64,000 nt of DNA from Lunularia cruciata. Its lineage: Eukaryota > Streptophyta > Marchantiopsida > Lunulariales > Lunulariaceae. This document shows positions 61,301 to 64,000 of this stretch, one piece after another. The notes below the pieces were generated by a model. It had not been told where the DNA came from. It worked only from the letters and a program-made list of their open reading frames with translations, and made no database searches. A program made the position numbers and the translations under genes. Within the stretch, counting starts at the first letter, position 1. Each line of letters begins with the position of its first letter. The stretch spans positions 48,734,501-48,798,500 of the forward strand of contig OX419761.1 of NCBI GenBank assembly GCA_948567375.1. The letters run 5' to 3'.

Positions 61301-64000
61301 CAATCTAGGACAGGATGCAATCAGATTCTGCAGATCATCATAAAGGAAATGCTGGTTTCCTTTAACTGAAATGATCCATTTGACTTGCTCAACTGAAGTG
61401 CTGAATAGAGATTCTTGTTCAGCAAAGGGACATGTAGAACTCTTCTAGCATGTAGGAGTTCCCTGAACAAGCAAGCTTAACAGAAACTGTCCCATGGCCT
61501 AGAATAACAATGTTTGAACCATCAGCCAAGTAAACTTGTCTAGGTGGTGAGTATGTTTCATAGACCAGGAAACAGGTTCGTTGGCAGGTCATGTACTGAG
61601 AAACAGCCGTGTTGATGACCATTGCGTGTCCTGAGTGACTGAAGGAACAACATCAACATTGTACAAAGAGAGGTGAGTTGTAGAAGCATTGGAGTGATGG
61701 TGTTCCTTGCCACTTTTCTCCCTTGCATCAACAATGCGCTTGCGACAATCTTTAATGTGATGTCCCTTCTTTAAGCAGTAGTGCTGATGATAGAAGGTCT
61801 GAAAGAATTTCCTCCAGAAGATGTAGAACAGTAACTCTGATTCTGAGCGGAAGATCTGCAGAAAGAGTTCTGACCAGGGGAAGGATTCTTACCAGAAGAT
61901 CTGTTGAAAGAGTTCTGACCAGAACCATGGGATTCATTTTTCCAGCTCCCTTTGCCTTTAGCTTTGTTTTTGTAAGAAGATATAGAGCCTTGTGTGACTG
62001 CTAGAGCAGTTGTTTGCACTACAAGACCTTCATATTTCATACTGATCTCTTCTTGAAGAAGAGCAGGGATGACATCAGAGAGACGTAGTGCCTTCTATGT
62101 TCGCAATGATTGCAGAAAATACTTGAAACTAGGAGGCATAGATCTCATCAAATGAAGCTTAGCCTGCTGGTCATCGATTGGGTTGTTCATCGCAGCTAAC
62201 TGGGTGAGGACTCCATGGAAATTGGTAATGTGTTTTGCTACACTGGTGCGTTCACATATCTTCAAATTCATCAAAGTGTCTAGTAGGTACATGATTGTGA
62301 CATCATCGGTACCTTTGTACATGGTAGTTAAATCCATCCATGTTTCGCTTGCCAACATGTGCCTGTTGATGGTAGGAACAAATCAAGAGCTAATGCTGAA
62401 TTTATTGCTTCAAAAGCAACAAGATTCTTAAGATTCCAATCAGGTAGAGTAGTAGCCTTTGACGTGGGCTTGACTTCAGTACCATCAACAATTGTAAAAA
62501 CTGAACCCACTTTCAGTCTAAGGGCAAGATAATTTTTCCAGGATTGGAAATAATTGCCATTGAATTTAACAAAAATGGAGTCAAATCGGATGATTGGAAT
62601 AGCAAATATAGCACCGGCAGGAGGACCAGGACCAACACCAACAGCAGATATAATGATTTGATTCACAGAGGATAGTGGATAATTTTTCTTCCAAAACCCA
62701 GACTAACAAAGGATATGAGAAAATTCCCATAGGAAAGAGACACTCTTCAAAGGAGAAACAAAAGATTTTTGTTTTCCTCTATACACTAGTGTATAAGAAA
62801 AGTAGACCTCTCAGAATTTCGAAATTGTTTGCTAAGGTGGCCCCTAGCAGCTAAAGAAGAAATTCTAAGGCTTATAGTTTTGATATCATGTGAGAAAATG
62901 CATGTAAGTAGGGGATAGATTGACTGAACAACTGATAATCCCAGAACTGGGCTTATATAGGTACATGGGCAAGCTCGAGAGGATCAAGAGCTATACCTGA
63001 CTTAACTGATTTAATGTAACTCATATACACTTTTAGCTACACTAGTCTAACGTGTAATTCATGGAACTCATGGGAACAGTAAACCCATGAACATTAACCT
63101 ATGAAAGTAACCTCAAAACGCCTCATTATAATGATGTTTATCTAACACTTTGTATCACTTACGCTTACTTTAATTATGTGTTTCCTTGCTTAGATTCATT
63201 TGATTCTATCTGCATACGGACATGCTTGTATTTCATATGCTCTTCACATGTATGGTCTCGGTTCATTACTTAGTGGGTTTTGGATCCCCCTTCGAAGAAC
63301 GGGCTCCTGCCCCATTTCTCAAATATCCTAGTCTTGAGACAATCTGCTCAATATCTCCACGTAATGATCTGAGACATCGTTAGGCTGGGTCATCGATGAC
63401 ACGTGAGTGAATTATTTCATGAGTATGTTTTTCCTGCTTCCATTTGTCGTATCTGCTCAGACATATATGCAGGGCTTGCGGCAGTGTCGTTTATAATACA
63501 AGGTATAGTGTGGCTTGTGATACGAGGCACACTCTTACCATTAGCTTTTCATGTAAGGTCTTCAAGTTGTGAGACTCAGTACTGGATGCAACCCAAAGCA
63601 CGACTGAACTAACGACTCAAGAGTTTATTCCTCGTGAGTGTGAAAGTCTTCTACAAGGATTGAAAAAGCTTGAGCACACCACTACCAATACCAAATTTCG
63701 CAGCAATCTGGAATGGGCTAAAAGTACTACTACCTAATGGGCTCGGGATTACACATCACATAACCAGGGTGTGTCTGCTTGACTATCTGATAGCGAGTCC
63801 TCTGGAATTTTGGTTCTCTTGTGGCGAGAAAGTGCAAACAGAAGTGGAGATATTGGTACCTGGCCTAAGTTTCAAAATATTTTTTGGTGGCTGACGGACC
63901 ATGCTGTTTTGCTTCTGTCTAAGTCGAATCTTGACCAAAATGCAGGAAAGTGCGCTGGTAGTGGCCAAGATTGTGTTACCTCAGCAGTTCGAGGCTGTTA
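46817..64000 (+). CDS. SOS1: SOS1-family plasma-membrane Na+/H+ antiporter, 3' end outside the window
   Basis: Coding exons: 46817-47000, 47177-47227, 47528-47619, 47830-47907, 48158-48315, 48436-48537, 48642-48759, 49257-49309, 49641-49706, 49917-49961, 50137-50186, 50558-50742, 51328-51387, 52286-52393, 52865-53099, 53271-53368, 53494-53701, 54077-54174, 54386-54517, 55061-55279, 55499-55705, and 63946 to beyond 64000. All introns are GT-AG and all joins keep frame, giving 867 codons here; Arabidopsis SOS1 has about 1,146, so the autoinhibitory C-terminus is outside. The family exports Na+ across the plasma membrane in exchange for H+ and is activated in plants by the SOS2/SOS3 kinase module. 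No stop or frameshift is seen, so it looks functional. A 5' UTR intron is likely (acceptor at 46807). Confidence 0.95.
47455..47509. repeat. Hairpin in SOS1 intron 2
   Basis: GTCTTAGATCT pairs with AGATCTAAGAC. After a 6-base bulge in the left arm, GGTAG pairs with CTACC. It ends 18 bases before the exon 3 acceptor. Confidence 0.85.
48791..48886. repeat. (CT)n(AT)n microsatellite in SOS1 intron 7
   Basis: About 11 CT repeats run into about 37 AT repeats. This is likely to vary in length between individuals. Confidence 0.97.
50319..50405. repeat. Two adjacent hairpins in SOS1 intron 11
   Basis: 50319-50351: 15-bp arms CTGAAATGACCGCTG and complement with one G-T pair, 3-base loop. 50368-50405: perfect 18-bp arms CAGGACAACATGTGACTG and complement with a 2-base loop. 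They are 16 bases apart. Confidence 0.94.
51602..51801 (+). mobile_element. Candidate 200-bp solo LTR in SOS1 intron 13
   Basis: Starts TGTTAG and ends CTAACA, with a CTATATAATC box about 45 bases before the end. Flanking TTTCT and TTTCC differ by one base. It is internally rich in ACTGTTCA(C/T) repeats. No primer site follows. A short LTR relic is the best fit; a MITE remains possible. Confidence 0.55.
52052..52272. repeat. 110-bp tandem duplication at the SOS1 intron 13 acceptor
   Basis: 52052-52161 is repeated at 52162-52272 with only about three differences, so it is recent. The second copy ends 13 bases before exon 14, so the branch-point region probably lies in the duplication. Confidence 0.93.
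52865..55705 (+). CDS. SOS1: SOS1 exons 15-21: cytosolic helical and cyclic-nucleotide-binding-like region
   Basis: Residues 451-849. Exons 15-19 match the long helical cytosolic part of SOS1 ([65 protein letters not shown]). Exons 20-21 encode the cyclic-nucleotide-binding-like fold ([40 protein letters not shown]). The start of exon 21 was chosen at 55499, after ACCAACAG, because only this frame gives the conserved HPTF-HGST block; another open frame over the same bases is not SOS1. Confidence 0.93.
53410..53463. repeat. Inverted repeat in SOS1 intron 16
   Basis: CAGTCGACAC and GTGTCGACTG are 34 bases apart. Confidence 0.8.
56040..58950. repeat. Diverged repeat modules in SOS1 intron 21
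   Basis: One module carries ACTCATG(C/T)(G/A)TCCATAG and (G)ATATACTCTATCCAGTCC and occurs at about 56.05, 56.74, 57.19 and 58.32 kb. A second carries GAGTTCTGGATCCCCCGTTC, occurring near 56.53, 57.61, 58.07, 58.40 and, beyond the copia element, 63.29 kb. A third, TTTCACATT(T/C)GCTTA to TGTAGTTATATATGTT, occurs near 57.40 and 58.85 kb. One related piece lies in intron 7 at about 49.05 kb. Confidence 0.8.
57253..57312. repeat. Two hairpins in SOS1 intron 21
   Basis: 57253-57280: CTTTACTTCCC and exact complement, 6-base loop. 57286-57312: TGGAAATC and complement, 11-base loop. Confidence 0.88.
58970..59940 (-). pseudogene. C2 reverse transcriptase, truncated
   Basis: [18 protein letters not shown], then [13 protein letters not shown] and [11 protein letters not shown], then the YVDDCILAS catalytic motif at about 59.24 kb. 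After NPVESGVRL the match ends. Confidence 0.9.
60285..60985 (-). pseudogene. C2 integrase
   Basis: [19 protein letters not shown] (first Asp), [10 protein letters not shown] (second Asp) and [19 protein letters not shown] (Glu) give the D-D-E core. They lie in two overlapping frames, which shows one frameshift near 60.75 kb. Confidence 0.9.
61025..61639 (-). pseudogene. C2 protease and gag-pre-integrase
   Basis: 61419-61622 resembles copia protease (MTCQRTCF then VYLADGSN and GHGTVSVKL), but the active Asp region is not intact. 61025-61303 has the HRRLGHIS block and [10 protein letters not shown], the zinc-type lead-in to integrase. Confidence 0.82.
61640..62666 (-). pseudogene. C2 gag
   Basis: 62328-62666 carries the copia gag start ([18 protein letters not shown]). 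62095-62358 continues with [14 protein letters not shown] and [16 protein letters not shown] knuckle-like [12 protein letters not shown] lies near 61.76 kb with its first Cys replaced. Pieces are in different frames. Confidence 0.85.
62889..63147 (-). repeat. C2 5' LTR
   Basis: On the minus strand it begins TGTTAGATAAAC, has a TATATAAG box and ends TTTTCTCACA. The next bases, TGATATCAAAACT, are a decayed tRNA-Met primer site. No second copy of this LTR exists in the window. Confidence 0.75.
63946..64000 (+). CDS. SOS1: SOS1 exon 22, start only
   Basis: After AATGCAG the sequence reads [18 protein letters not shown], which matches the SOS1 segment directly following the exon 21 residues (DDFLWQESALVLLKLL in Arabidopsis). 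This proves that the 8.24 kb between 55705 and 63946 is one intron. The exon continues past the window edge. Confidence 0.92.

Larger units (their letters stand above)
58970..63147 (-). mobile_element. Ty1/copia element C2 in SOS1 intron 21, antisense
   Basis: On the minus strand: LTR (62889-63147), degenerate primer site, gag, protease, gag-pre-integrase, integrase and RT, the copia order. It stops at about 58970 inside the RT/RNase H junction, so RNase H and the 3' LTR are missing. Frames are broken but long. It splits the intron's repeat array. Confidence 0.9.
55706..63945 (+). other. SOS1 intron 21, 8.24 kb
   Basis: Bounded by GTCTTA at 55706 and TGCAG at 63945. It holds a diverged repeat array (about 56.0-58.95 kb, resuming at about 63.15-63.35 kb) and a copia element on the opposite strand. 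All other introns of this gene are under 0.9 kb. The last 600 bases show no recognisable feature. Confidence 0.92.

Noticed and set aside
63403-63612. 69-codon frame near the end of SOS1 intron 21
   Set aside because: It is not part of SOS1 and shows no other match; exon 21 joins exon 22 without it.

Overview
The window is plant nuclear DNA. The evidence is GT-AG introns, Ty3/gypsy, Ty1/copia and LINE relics, and one unmistakable host gene: a plasma-membrane Na+/H+ antiporter of the SOS1 family. The SOS1 copy has clear residue differences from the angiosperm proteins I know, so a non-seed plant (moss, liverwort, lycophyte or fern) is possible, but the sequence alone does not settle the species. 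I saw no bacterial operons, tRNA, rRNA or CRISPR arrays.

Layout. (1) 1-1 kb: a small three-exon gene for a 67-residue, 12-cysteine protein whose first two exons end in the same motif. (2) 3-25.4 kb: a retrotransposon nest. A decayed copia fragment (C1, minus) is followed by a plus-strand Ty3/gypsy element (E1), whose gag is split by a complete minus-strand gypsy element (G1) with two LTRs. A second, better preserved chromovirus of the E1 family (E2) has two LTRs, a tRNA-Met-type primer site and a chromodomain. E1 and E2 each also carry a solo LTR of a third family (R). (3) 25-42 kb: AT-rich spacers, two decayed copies of one LINE family (A, B), two solo LTRs of the E family and one of the R family with exact 5-bp target duplications, tandem repeats, and a LINE 3' half (C) that keeps its C-terminal zinc/nuclease-like domain. 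(4) 42-64 kb: a GC-richer host segment with a 720-bp tandem duplication and then SOS1, from the ATG at 46817 to beyond the right edge. I can place 21 complete coding exons and the start of exon 22 (867 codons). Every exon joins in phase. Intron 21 is 8.24 kb and holds a repeated module array and an antisense copia element (C2).

How the parts relate. The only confident host genes are SOS1 and the small Cys-rich gene. Everything else is transposable-element turnover with a readable order: E1 then G1 inside it; E1 and E2 then R solo LTRs inside them; LINE B then an E solo LTR inside it; the SOS1 introns then C2 and a small solo LTR. Three less expected signals stand out: perfect four-unit heat-shock-element arrays in the E-family LTRs, a cluster of long near-perfect snap-back hairpins in and just upstream of SOS1, and a small hairpin in SOS1 intron 21 copies whose arms change together.
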